Under the pieces are notes generated by a model. That model ran no database searches, was not told the DNA's origin, and saw nothing but the letters and a program-made list of their open reading frames with translations. Of a stretch of DNA of 64,000 nucleotides, positions 19,331-26,798 are shown one piece after another. Position 1 is the stretch's first letter. Every line of letters starts with the position of its first letter. The translations under genes and the position numbers were made by a program. The stretch lies in the NCBI GenBank assembly GCA_003522145.1, contig DPGD01000031.1, positions 31,236 through 95,235 on the forward strand. Direction: 5' to 3'. This DNA is from Clostridiales bacterium. GTDB lineage: Bacteria > Bacillota > Clostridia > Oscillospirales > CAG-272.

Positions 19331-21778
19331 ATGAATAAACAAACAGCTACAACCATAAAAGAAGCAGTCAGCGAAAAGGATTTCATTTCAGCCCTATCCG
19401 GAAAGTTGGCCCGCTACTATAATGTCACTATGGAGGAAGCCGGTAAGGAACAGTATTTCGGTGCCCTTCAGCTGGTGGTTCGGGATATTCTTTCTCAGAA
19501 AAGAGCCAAGTTCAAGGAACACATCCGGAAAGAACAGGCAAAGAGAGTGTACTATCTCTGCATCGAATTTCTGATTGGCAGACAGTTGAAGAACAACATC
19601 CTGAATCTGGGGATGGAAACAGAAGTCCGTGAGCTTCTTTCCAAAAGAGGACTGACCTTTGAGGAGGTTTGCGAGCTGGAAGCAGACCCGGGCTTGGGCA
19701 ACGGAGGCTTGGGGCGTCTGGCGGCCTGCTTTATGGACGCTTTGACTACCGGAGACTATCCGGCTACCGGATGCTGCATTCTCTACGACTACGGTATGTT
19801 CAAGCAGAAGATCGTGGACGGCGAGCAGGTGGAATTGCCGGACATCTGGCTGCCTTCGGAAAGTCCTTCGCTGATTCCCCGCAACGATAAAGCGGTCACT
19901 GTCCGCTTCGGCGGAAAGATCCAGGAGAAATGGACAAACGATCACTGTGAAATTATTCACACCGACTATGAGGAGGTACAGGCGATCCCCTATGACCTTC
20001 TGATCTCCGGCTATGATTGCAAAGCGGTCAACACTTTGCGGCTTTACAGAGCCAAGGACACCAGAACCTTCAATATGGGACTGTTTTCTCAGGGAGAATA
20101 TGTAAAGGCTATTCAGGAATCCTCCAATGCGGAGGTAATTTCAAAGGTTCTTTACCCGGCAGATAACCATACGGAAGGAAAAATCCTGCGCCTGACCCAA
20201 CAGTATTTTTTGGTGTCCGCTTCCTTGCAGAACATTATTTCCGATCATCTGCGGCGCTATGGAACCTTGTCCAACTTCTCCGAGAAGGTGGCTCTCCACA
20301 TCAATGATACCCATCCCGCCCTGGTGGTTCCCGAATTGATGAGAATTCTGATGGACATCTATTCCTATTCCTGGGAGGAGGCATGGAATGTGGTGACCCA
20401 AACCGTCACCTACACCAACCACACCGTTTTGCCGGAGGCCTTGGAATGCTGGAACGAGGATCTGTTTGCCCTGCGTCTGCCCCGTATTCACAGCATTATC
20501 TGTGAGATCAACCGCCGTTTTTGTGCGGATCTGTGGAATGCTTACCCCGGCGACTGGGATCGGATTTCCAGAATGTCCATCGTTTGCAACCACAGCGTAC
20601 GGATGGCCAATCTGTCTGTGGTGGCCTCTCATACGGTCAACGGCGTTTCGGAACTGCATTCCGAAATCCTCAAGAATACCGTTTTCCGGGATTTCTATAC
20701 CTACACACCCGGAAAATTCACCAATGTGACTAACGGAATCGCCCATAGGCGCTGGCTTTGCTTCTCCAATCCGGGACTTGCGTCACTTTTGGATGAAACG
20801 ATCGGGGTCTCCTACCGGAAACAGCCTGAAAATCTGAAGGATTTTCTGAAATACGAAGAGGACAAACAGGTTTTACAGCGTTTGGCCGCTATCAAAAGAG
20901 AAAACAAGGTTCGTTTTTCCGAGTATTGCAGGGAACGAACCGGCATCCTGCCGGATCCGGATTCCCTGTTCGATGTACAGATCAAAAGAATGCACGAATA
21001 TAAAAGGCAGCTTTTGAACTGCCTGCGGATCATTTATCTGTACGATCAGCTCTTGGAAAATCCGGATTTGGAGATGCAGCCTCAGACCTTCATTTTCGGT
21101 GCCAAGGCGGCTCCCGGATATTACATGGCCAAAAAGATCATTACGCTCATCTGGAATATCAGCAGGGAAATCGAAAAGAACCCGAAAATTGCCGAAAAAT
21201 TAAGGGTGATTTTTATGGATGACTATAATGTTTCCATGGCCGAGATCCTCATTCCGGCTTCCGAAATCAGCGAGCAGATTTCTTTGGCAGGGAAGGAAGC
21301 CAGCGGCACCGGCAATATGAAGCAGATGATCAACGGCGCTCTGACCGTTGGTACCTATGACGGAGCCAACGTGGAAATGACCCAGGCGGTGGGTGAGGAC
21401 AATATTTATATTTTCGGTCTTCGGAACAACGAAGTGGATGAATTGTGGAAAAAGGGCTACTGTGCCTCCGACTACTACAACAACAGTCCGGCCCTTCGCC
21501 GCACCATTGGCCGGTTGAGCGAAGGCTTTAACGGTGTTTCCTTCAAGGAAATGGCATCCTATCTGCTGATGACTCAGGGAATAGCCGACCCCTATATGTG
21601 CCTTGCCGACTTTGACGATTATTGCACGACCCACGATCGGGCGTTGGCCGACTACAAGGATACGCTCAAGTGGAACAGAATGTCCCTGCACAACATCGCC
21701 GGTGCAGGCTATTTTGCCGCCGATCGGAGCATTGGAGAGTATGCGGACCGAATCTGGAAATTAAAGGCCGTGAAATGA
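19331..21778 (+). CDS. glgP: Glycogen/starch phosphorylase GlgP
   Basis: Releases glucose-1-phosphate from glycogen ends using phosphate and PLP (GT35). The PLP-lysine motif (GTGNMKQM) is near residue 663, and the LGNGGLGRLAACF and YTNHTVLPEALE signatures are intact. Length is 815 aa, as expected. Having synthesis and breakdown genes in one transcription unit points to turnover control after transcription. Its stop overlaps the amylase ATG (ATGA). Confidence 0.96.
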   Translation: MNKQTATTIKEAVSEKDFISALSGKLARYYNVTMEEAGKEQYFGALQLVVRDILSQKRAKFKEHIRKEQAKRVYYLCIEFLIGRQLKNNILNLGMETEVRELLSKRGLTFEEVCELEADPGLGNGGLGRLAACFMDALTTGDYPATGCCILYDYGMFKQKIVDGEQVELPDIWLPSESPSLIPRNDKAVTVRFGGKIQEKWTNDHCEIIHTDYEEVQAIPYDLLISGYDCKAVNTLRLYRAKDTRTFNMGLFSQGEYVKAIQESSNAEVISKVLYPADNHTEGKILRLTQQYFLVSASLQNIISDHLRRYGTLSNFSEKVALHINDTHPALVVPELMRILMDIYSYSWEEAWNVVTQTVTYTNHTVLPEALECWNEDLFALRLPRIHSIICEINRRFCADLWNAYPGDWDRISRMSIVCNHSVRMANLSVVASHTVNGVSELHSEILKNTVFRDFYTYTPGKFTNVTNGIAHRRWLCFSNPGLASLLDETIGVSYRKQPENLKDFLKYEEDKQVLQRLAAIKRENKVRFSEYCRERTGILPDPDSLFDVQIKRMHEYKRQLLNCLRIIYLYDQLLENPDLEMQPQTFIFGAKAAPGYYMAKKIITLIWNISREIEKNPKIAEKLRVIFMDDYNVSMAEILIPASEISEQISLAGKEASGTGNMKQMINGALTVGTYDGANVEMTQAVGEDNIYIFGLRNNEVDELWKKGYCASDYYNNSPALRRTIGRLSEGFNGVSFKEMASYLLMTQGIADPYMCLADFDDYCTTHDRALADYKDTLKWNRMSLHNIAGAGYFAADRSIGEYADRIWKLKAVK

Positions 21779-23655
21779 TGGCAGAGCTTTTGAAGGACAA
21801 TCAGGTGCGGGTGGAGCTGCAGGCCTCCCGCACCAAGGAAGCACGGCTGTTTTCTTCCTTTGAGTATGGAGAAAACCTGAATTTTTCCCTGGTTTTCGGC
21901 GATTTTGCTCTTGCGCAGAATGCCGTCATGCAGTTGGTCCGGGACGAGGACGGGGAGGAACTGTACATTCAGGGCACGAAAATCGGCAATCGGTTTGATT
22001 TTCCGATAGACACCGCCCGCATCTGCCCGGAGAGTGAACAGCGGGGATTGTTTTACTATCTCTTCTTTCTGGATAACCGGGTCCTTTCCCAGAACGAATT
22101 CGGTTTCGGAATGTACATTTCTGACTCTGCCAAGGACTGCAGTCGGTTTCAGCTTTCGGTATATCAACAGGGAACCAACCGTCCGACCGGAAAGGAAGGG
22201 GGAATTCTCTACCAGATCTTTCCCGACCGCTTTTGCAAAAGCGACCGGTCTTTTACGAAGGAAGGGGCGGTGCTTGAAGAGGATTGGTATGCCAACATCC
22301 GGGAATATGCCGAAAAGCCGGGAGACCCGGTGAAAAACAACCATTTCTTTGGGGGAGATCTGTACGGAGTGGCATCCAAGCTGGAGTATCTTGAAAGCCT
22401 TGGGGTGACCATGCTCTATCTGAATCCCATTTTCAAGGCGGCCTCCAACCATCGCTACGACACCGGAGACTACAGTCAGGTGGATGAGTTGCTCGGCGGG
22501 GAGGAGGGCCTTCGGTACCTGCTGGAAGTCTGCAGGGATTATGGAATCGAGGTCATTCTGGACGGAGTGTTCAATCATACCGGTGCGGACAGCCTTTATT
22601 TCAACAAGGAAGGCCGCTATCCCTCTGTAGGTGCCTATCAAAGCAAGACCTCCCCCTATTTTGACTGGTACACCTTCAAGGAGTTTCCCGATTCCTATGA
22701 TTGCTGGTGGGGAATAAAAATTCTGCCGAAGGTAAACTTCCGGAACGAAAGCTATCGAAATTTCATTGCCGGGAAAGACGGTATTCTTGAAAAGTACATG
22801 AAAATGGGTGTTGCCGGCTGGCGACTGGATGTGGCAGACGAATTGTCAGATGAAATGCTGGATGCCATCCGCCAAAGGGTAGCGCAGAACGATCCCTGCG
22901 CTCCTGTTTTCGGCGAAGTGTGGGAGGACGCCTCCAACAAGATTGCCTATTCCCAAAGAAGGCATTATTTTACCGGAGGACAACTGACCTCGGTGATGAA
23001 CTATCCGTTAAAAAATGCGATCATTGCGTTTCTTTCCGAGAGAGATGCGGAATTCCTGTTTTTCACCATGCGGATTCTGTACAGCCACTATCCGAAGGCC
23101 GTGTCGGATATGCAGATGAATCTGCTGTCGACCCACGATACCGAACGAATCCTGACGGTCTTAGCCGGCTCTCCCCAAGGGAACGAGGACAATGCAGTGT
23201 TATCCGCCGCCCGCCTTTCGGAAGAGGAGCGGAGAAATGCCAAAAGGCTTTTGAAGCTCGCTGTGATTCTTCAGATGTTTTTGCCCGGAATTCCCTGCAT
23301 TTACTACGGCGATGAAATCGGTATGGAGGGATACCGGGATCCCTTTAACCGACAGACTTATAAGTGGGGACAGGAGGATGAGGAGGTTCTTGCTTTCTAT
23401 CGGAAGGTCACAAAGCTTCGCCGTTCTCTACTCCTGCTTGCCGACGCTTACTATGAAGGGTGTTCCTGTGAAAACGGATTGTTTGTTTTTCGCCGTTTTG
23501 ACGACAGACAGACCTTAACGGTAGCGGTGAACCGTTCGGAAGAAGAGAGAGGTTTTGAAGCTCCGATGGAGTCCTGCTCGCTGTTCCGTCAGGTGACGGG
23601 CAGGCGCTTCACGGTGGAACCGGACGGCTTTGAAGTGGTTTTGTCCTTGGAGTAA
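21775..23655 (+). CDS. GH13 alpha-amylase family protein (neopullulanase/cyclomaltodextrinase-like)
   Basis: Hydrolyses alpha-1,4/1,6 glucans. An N-terminal beta-sandwich (about 1-130) of the type found in neopullulanase-group GH13 enzymes precedes the barrel. Motifs in order are ILDGVFNHTG, the nucleophile in GWRLDVADEL (Asp about 351), the acid/base in GEVWEDA (Glu about 380) and LLSTHDTER. Length is 626 aa. No signal peptide is visible, so it is cytoplasmic and suits trimming of glycogen or imported maltodextrins alongside GlgP. It starts within the glgP stop codon. Confidence 0.9.
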   Translation: MMAELLKDNQVRVELQASRTKEARLFSSFEYGENLNFSLVFGDFALAQNAVMQLVRDEDGEELYIQGTKIGNRFDFPIDTARICPESEQRGLFYYLFFLDNRVLSQNEFGFGMYISDSAKDCSRFQLSVYQQGTNRPTGKEGGILYQIFPDRFCKSDRSFTKEGAVLEEDWYANIREYAEKPGDPVKNNHFFGGDLYGVASKLEYLESLGVTMLYLNPIFKAASNHRYDTGDYSQVDELLGGEEGLRYLLEVCRDYGIEVILDGVFNHTGADSLYFNKEGRYPSVGAYQSKTSPYFDWYTFKEFPDSYDCWWGIKILPKVNFRNESYRNFIAGKDGILEKYMKMGVAGWRLDVADELSDEMLDAIRQRVAQNDPCAPVFGEVWEDASNKIAYSQRRHYFTGGQLTSVMNYPLKNAIIAFLSERDAEFLFFTMRILYSHYPKAVSDMQMNLLSTHDTERILTVLAGSPQGNEDNAVLSAARLSEEERRNAKRLLKLAVILQMFLPGIPCIYYGDEIGMEGYRDPFNRQTYKWGQEDEEVLAFYRKVTKLRRSLLLLADAYYEGCSCENGLFVFRRFDDRQTLTVAVNRSEEERGFEAPMESCSLFRQVTGRRFTVEPDGFEVVLSLE

Positions 23656-23677
23656 AAGAGAAAAGGAGTCTTAAGGT

Positions 23678-24283
23678 ATGGTACAAACAAAGAAAAATGA
23701 ACATCTGGAGCGATTTGCTTATATTGTGCGGATCCTGACCGCTCCCTCTATTTTGGCTGTCCTTTTGGCAACGGTCCTGTTTTTGGAACTCGAGGAGATT
23801 TCTTTTCCCGACTATCTGTTGCTCGCTCTCTTTGAAGGTATAATCCCGATTCTTGGGTACCCCATTTGCTTTTTTGTGCCGACTCTTCACAAGAAGGGAA
23901 GAGATTTTGAACGGAAAGCGGCCTTTTTATGCTCGATTGTCGGCTATACCGGCGGAGTGATCTACGGATTGTGCGCACAGAAAGGAACGGTTCTGCTGAC
24001 CGCCTATTTTTCCTATTTCGCTTCGGTGGTCGTTCTGACCGTCGTCAACAAGGTTTTCCGTATTAAAGCCAGCGGCCATGCCTGCGGTATTTTCGGGCCG
24101 ATGCTTTTGACCGTGCTTTTGTGCAGTCCGCTGTTTCTCATCCCCTGCTTATGCATTGCAGGATTGGTGGTCTTTTCCTCCCTGTATCTGAAACGGCACA
24201 CCCTTTCCCAACTGATTCTCGGCAGTCTTTGTGCCGCTGTGTCCGTGGTGGTCGTGTGGCTGATTTTCAAATTTCTCCTGTAA
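23678..24283 (+). CDS. PAP2-like integral membrane protein
   Basis: A 201-residue protein with about six transmembrane segments. Two loops resemble the PAP2 lipid-phosphatase motifs: KASGHACGI (compare PSGH) and YLKRHTLSQLILG (compare SR-x5-H-x3-D). The last acidic residue is replaced by Gln, so catalytic ability is doubtful. An SD AAAAGGAG lies upstream. It is the last gene before the shared terminator and is probably carried by the glycogen operon transcript. A role with undecaprenyl phosphate or lipid phosphate would be a guess. Confidence 0.6.
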   Translation: MVQTKKNEHLERFAYIVRILTAPSILAVLLATVLFLELEEISFPDYLLLALFEGIIPILGYPICFFVPTLHKKGRDFERKAAFLCSIVGYTGGVIYGLCAQKGTVLLTAYFSYFASVVVLTVVNKVFRIKASGHACGIFGPMLLTVLLCSPLFLIPCLCIAGLVVFSSLYLKRHTLSQLILGSLCAAVSVVVVWLIFKFLL

Positions 24284-24294
24284 GATGCCTGTAT

Positions 24295-24336
24295 AAAAAA
24301 GCCTGAACCTCCTTTAAGCGGTGTTCAGGCTTTTTG
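24295..24336. terminator. Bidirectional rho-independent terminator
   Basis: The stem GCCTGAAC (24301-24308)/GTTCAGGC (24323-24330) is flanked by six A on the left and five T on the right, between two convergent genes. It can end the glycogen-operon transcript (+) and the transcript from the minus-strand pair. Confidence 0.85.
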
Positions 24337-24374
24337 ACTTCTTGATTTTGGAAACCGGGTCCCTGTGGAACCGG

Positions 24375-25004
24375 TTATTTTCTTGCTTTTTGGCTTTCTT
24401 TCTTCTTTCTTCGTTCCTCTTTCACCAAGTCGTCCTTCAAAAAAGAAGCTACCAAAATTCCGGTCAGATTGTAAAGCAGAAAGACGACGAGGAAGGAAAG
24501 ACCAAAGTGAAGTTCACCTTCTGTGATGTCTGTGTAGGCATAGAAGGGCACGATTTTCTGGATCAGACTGACCGCCGTAAAGGACAGCATCAGCGCCGAC
24601 CACACAAACAGCGGGATGCGGCTGCGCAGTTTGCCCTCGGCAATAAAAAACAGCAGAAAGGAATATCCGCAGGCGGCCAGCATGAAAACGGCATAAAAAA
24701 TGTAACGGTCAAAGGGAATCTCACGACCAAAAATAGTGACAGAACCGAATCGCAGGAAAAGGACTGCCAGAAGAGCCAAATGCGGATAAGCCAGCCGGTG
24801 AATCTTTTCTTCCGGTTGAAAATAAAAGTATGAAAGCAAAAAGCCGGAAAAAGCCAAGAGCGCACTGTCAAAAGAAAAGAAAATCTGAAAGCTTCCCTTG
24901 TTAAAAATCATGTTTATAAAGGAAAAGGGCAACAGAATTCCGCCGATTACCGCCAGAATGACGGAAAGTTTCCTGTTTTTTTCAAGATAGAGCTCTGCGT
25001 GCAT
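24375..25004 (-). CDS. Six-span membrane protein of unknown function
   Basis: A 209-residue protein with about six hydrophobic segments, a short loop containing REIPFDRY and a strongly basic C-terminal tail (KEERRKKKESQKARK). I do not recognise a family. The start has an excellent SD (GGGAGG, 5 nt spacing). It follows the leucine-rich-repeat lipoprotein gene by 43 nt on the same strand with no terminator between, so they are likely co-transcribed. It ends at the bidirectional terminator. Confidence 0.7.
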   Translation of the reverse strand: MHAELYLEKNRKLSVILAVIGGILLPFSFINMIFNKGSFQIFFSFDSALLAFSGFLLSYFYFQPEEKIHRLAYPHLALLAVLFLRFGSVTIFGREIPFDRYIFYAVFMLAACGYSFLLFFIAEGKLRSRIPLFVWSALMLSFTAVSLIQKIVPFYAYTDITEGELHFGLSFLVVFLLYNLTGILVASFLKDDLVKEERRKKKESQKARK

Positions 25005-25047
25005 GAGAACCTCCCAAAACGGTTTACTTCACCATACCCCAACTGTT

Positions 25048-26091
25048 TTATTTCCCATACCGAACCGTCAGAGTGTGGGCCTTGATTTCTTCACTTTCCA
25101 CTTCAGGCTCAAAGTAGCAATTGAAGTTTTCCGACCAGCCCTCCAAAGGCTCTTCGGCATCGGTAGAAATCACCAGCTCCGGATTGCTCTGATAAAAAGG
25201 GGCGCCCTCAATTCTCAAAAGATTCTTTGAAATACGAACCGAAGTCAGACCTTTGCAATGGAAGAAGGCGTAATCTCCAAGAAATTCCAGAGAGTCCGGC
25301 AGTGTGATCTCGGTCAGTCCCGTGCAATTGGAAAATGCGGAATCATTCAGAGATTTCAGGGAGTCGGGCAGGGCCAGCTTTTGCAAACCGGTGCAATCGG
25401 CAAAAGCGTTGGCGGAAATCTGCTCCACAGAATCCGGAAGTGTCAGAGATTTCAGCGAGGTGCAGAGGTTAAAAGCAGAGTAACCGATACTTTTCAAACC
25501 CTCCGGAAGGGAAATGCTGGCTAAAGAAGTGCAGCTGTCAAAACAGCTCAAGGGAATTTCGGACAGATTTGAAGGAAGGGAAACATCGCTAAGGCCTTGG
25601 CAGGAAATGAATATACTGTCTTCAAACAGCGACACCTCCTCGGGCAAGCGGGCATTCTCCAGTTTTTTACATCCGGCAAAGGCGCAAAGTCCGATCTCGG
25701 AAATGCCGTCCTCAATATACAAATGCTCTATTTTTTCATTGTCCAAAAAAGCACTTCTGGCTATACCGCTTACCTTTTTTCCGTCCGGGGTCTTGGAGGA
25801 AATATAGAGAAAATCCCCTTTGAAGCTGCCGATTCCGGAAACATAAATCTTTCCGTCCTCCTCAGTGTAAGAAAGACCCTTGGAGGCATATATGCGGACG
25901 GTTTCCACAGAACCGTTCCCGTCGGCACAGCTTCGTTGCAATTCGCCCTTTTCACTATATCCAGGCTGCTTTACCACCGTCCAGACTCCGGTTCCGCTCT
26001 CTTGTGTGCTTTTTCTGCAACCGACAGATGTAAATACCAAGCAGAACGATGTAAGAAATATAAGAAATCCTCCGGCAATTCGTTTGAACAT
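25048..26091 (-). CDS. BspA-type leucine-rich-repeat lipoprotein
   Basis: A 347-residue secreted lipoprotein. The signal peptide ends in a lipobox (SVGC, Cys near residue 25), followed by a linker and about six to seven LRR_5/BspA-type repeats of roughly 23 residues (pattern F..C..L..I.LP..L..I...AF). These surface repeats are common in anaerobes of host-associated niches and mediate protein or surface binding. A C-terminal 60-residue region follows the repeats. ATG 26091 has a GGGTGG SD; a GTG at 26103 would lie within the SD region. The sigma-A promoter at 26136-26164 is well placed. Confidence 0.85.
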   Translation of the reverse strand: MFKRIAGGFLIFLTSFCLVFTSVGCRKSTQESGTGVWTVVKQPGYSEKGELQRSCADGNGSVETVRIYASKGLSYTEEDGKIYVSGIGSFKGDFLYISSKTPDGKKVSGIARSAFLDNEKIEHLYIEDGISEIGLCAFAGCKKLENARLPEEVSLFEDSIFISCQGLSDVSLPSNLSEIPLSCFDSCTSLASISLPEGLKSIGYSAFNLCTSLKSLTLPDSVEQISANAFADCTGLQKLALPDSLKSLNDSAFSNCTGLTEITLPDSLEFLGDYAFFHCKGLTSVRISKNLLRIEGAPFYQSNPELVISTDAEEPLEGWSENFNCYFEPEVESEEIKAHTLTVRYGK

Positions 26092-26135
26092 AAGAACACC
26101 CACCCTGTAAATACGATCCTTCCTGATTCTTCCTT

Positions 26136-26164
26136 ATTGTACCACAGCTTTCTGTTTTTTGCAA
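26136..26164 (-). promoter_or_regulatory. Sigma-A promoter of the LRR lipoprotein gene
   Basis: Read on the minus strand: -35 TTGCAA (26164-26159), 17-bp spacer, -10 TACAAT (26141-26136). It lies about 45 nt upstream of the start codon. Confidence 0.7.
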
Positions 26165-26451
26165 GTACCGATTTGCCGTCAGCGGTGTCTGTTGCGGCAA
26201 GACTGTATTTCCGGCCCCTGCACCATAGAGAAGGCACCCCTGCTTTTTTGAGAGGTGCCTTGAATACCTATGGCATGATTACCCGGAAGCTTATGAAGAA
26301 GAGGCGTGCTGATTCTCTGCAACAGAGAAACTCAAAACACAACCGAAATTTTATGCAGAGAAATTTAAAATTGCCTCGCACAACAAGATCGCCATCCAAA
26401 TTTACCAGGAAAAATTCCGGGCGCTGAGGCATCCGGGATTTTTGTAAAGAG

Positions 26452-26514
26452 ATTTCACAGCGAAGCTATTTCACAGGGCGAAGCCATATTTCACTCGCCA
26501 AAGCCGAATTTCAC
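26452..26514 (+). repeat. Four ATTTCAC-led short tandem units, 16-20 nt period
   Basis: ATTTCAC occurs at 26452, 26468, 26488 and 26508. Units one and two are followed by tiny inverted repeats around GAA (AGC-GAA-GCT, GGC-GAA-GCC); the third is a degenerate version. The run abuts the terminator hairpin of the tRNA gene, which itself has a CGAA loop. Seen directly; function unknown. Confidence 0.7.
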
Positions 26515-26515
26515 T

Positions 26516-26540
26516 GAAAAAAGCACGCCGAAGCGTGCTT
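26516..26540 (-). terminator. Terminator of tRNA-Arg
   Basis: An eight-bp stem AAGCACGC (26521-26528)/GCGTGCTT (26533-26540) with a CGAA loop. On the minus strand it is followed by a T run (A run at 26516-26522 on plus). It sits 5 nt past the tRNA 3' end. Confidence 0.8.
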
Positions 26541-26545
26541 CTTTC

Positions 26546-26621
26546 TGGCGCACCCAGCAGGATTCGAACCTGCGACCTACCGGTTCGTAGCCGGGCACTC
26601 TATCCGCTGAGCTATGGGTGC
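26546..26621 (-). tRNA. tRNA-Arg (anticodon ACG)
   Basis: The minus-strand cloverleaf has acceptor GCACCCA/TGGGTGC, D-arm GCTC...GAGT, anticodon loop CTACGAA (anticodon ACG, read ICG after A34 deamination) and T-arm GCAGG-TTCGAAT-CCTGC. Discriminator G is followed by an encoded CCA (26548-26546). The anticodon stem CCCGG/CCGGT has a C-U mismatch at its outer pair (27-43). It has its own sigma-A promoter and terminator. Confidence 0.97.
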
Positions 26622-26634
26622 ATCCACAGCTGAT

Positions 26635-26663
26635 AATATAACACATCTTTTCCGGGTTGTCAA
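26635..26663 (-). promoter_or_regulatory. Sigma-A promoter of tRNA-Arg
   Basis: Minus strand: perfect -35 TTGACA (26663-26658), 17-bp spacer, -10 TATATT (26640-26635). It lies 14 nt upstream of the tRNA 5' end, as expected for a stable-RNA promoter. Confidence 0.85.
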
Positions 26664-26798
26664 GGGCTAAAACCAATTTTTTTGCTTTTTTTTAAACGGC
26701 AACATTTGGGTTAAAAACCGATCTGAATGCGGCCTTCCGTTCCGTATAAATCCGTCCGCAGGCAGACCTTCAGAGCGGTCCGATTTTAATTATACAGG

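Larger units (their letters stand above)
26165..26545. other. Gene-free stretch with an ORF remnant and short hairpin repeats
   Basis: No intact gene is visible. An imperfect stem AAGGCACC (26231-26238)/GGTGCCTT (26254-26261) lacks a T-tract. From 26313 to 26447 there is a 44-codon open frame with protein-like composition, ending in EKFRALRHPGFL, but no start codon; it may be decayed coding sequence. The ATTTCAC repeats (26452-26514) and the tRNA terminator follow. Confidence 0.5.

Noticed and set aside
26231..26261. Inverted repeat AAGGCACC/GGTGCCTT as a terminator
   Set aside because: A 15-nt loop and no T-tract on either strand; it does not follow a gene end.
25597..26427. 276-codon plus-strand frame across the LRR gene and the gap beyond it
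   Set aside because: Most of it is antisense to the LRR lipoprotein, it has no SD, and its composition is not protein-like over that part.
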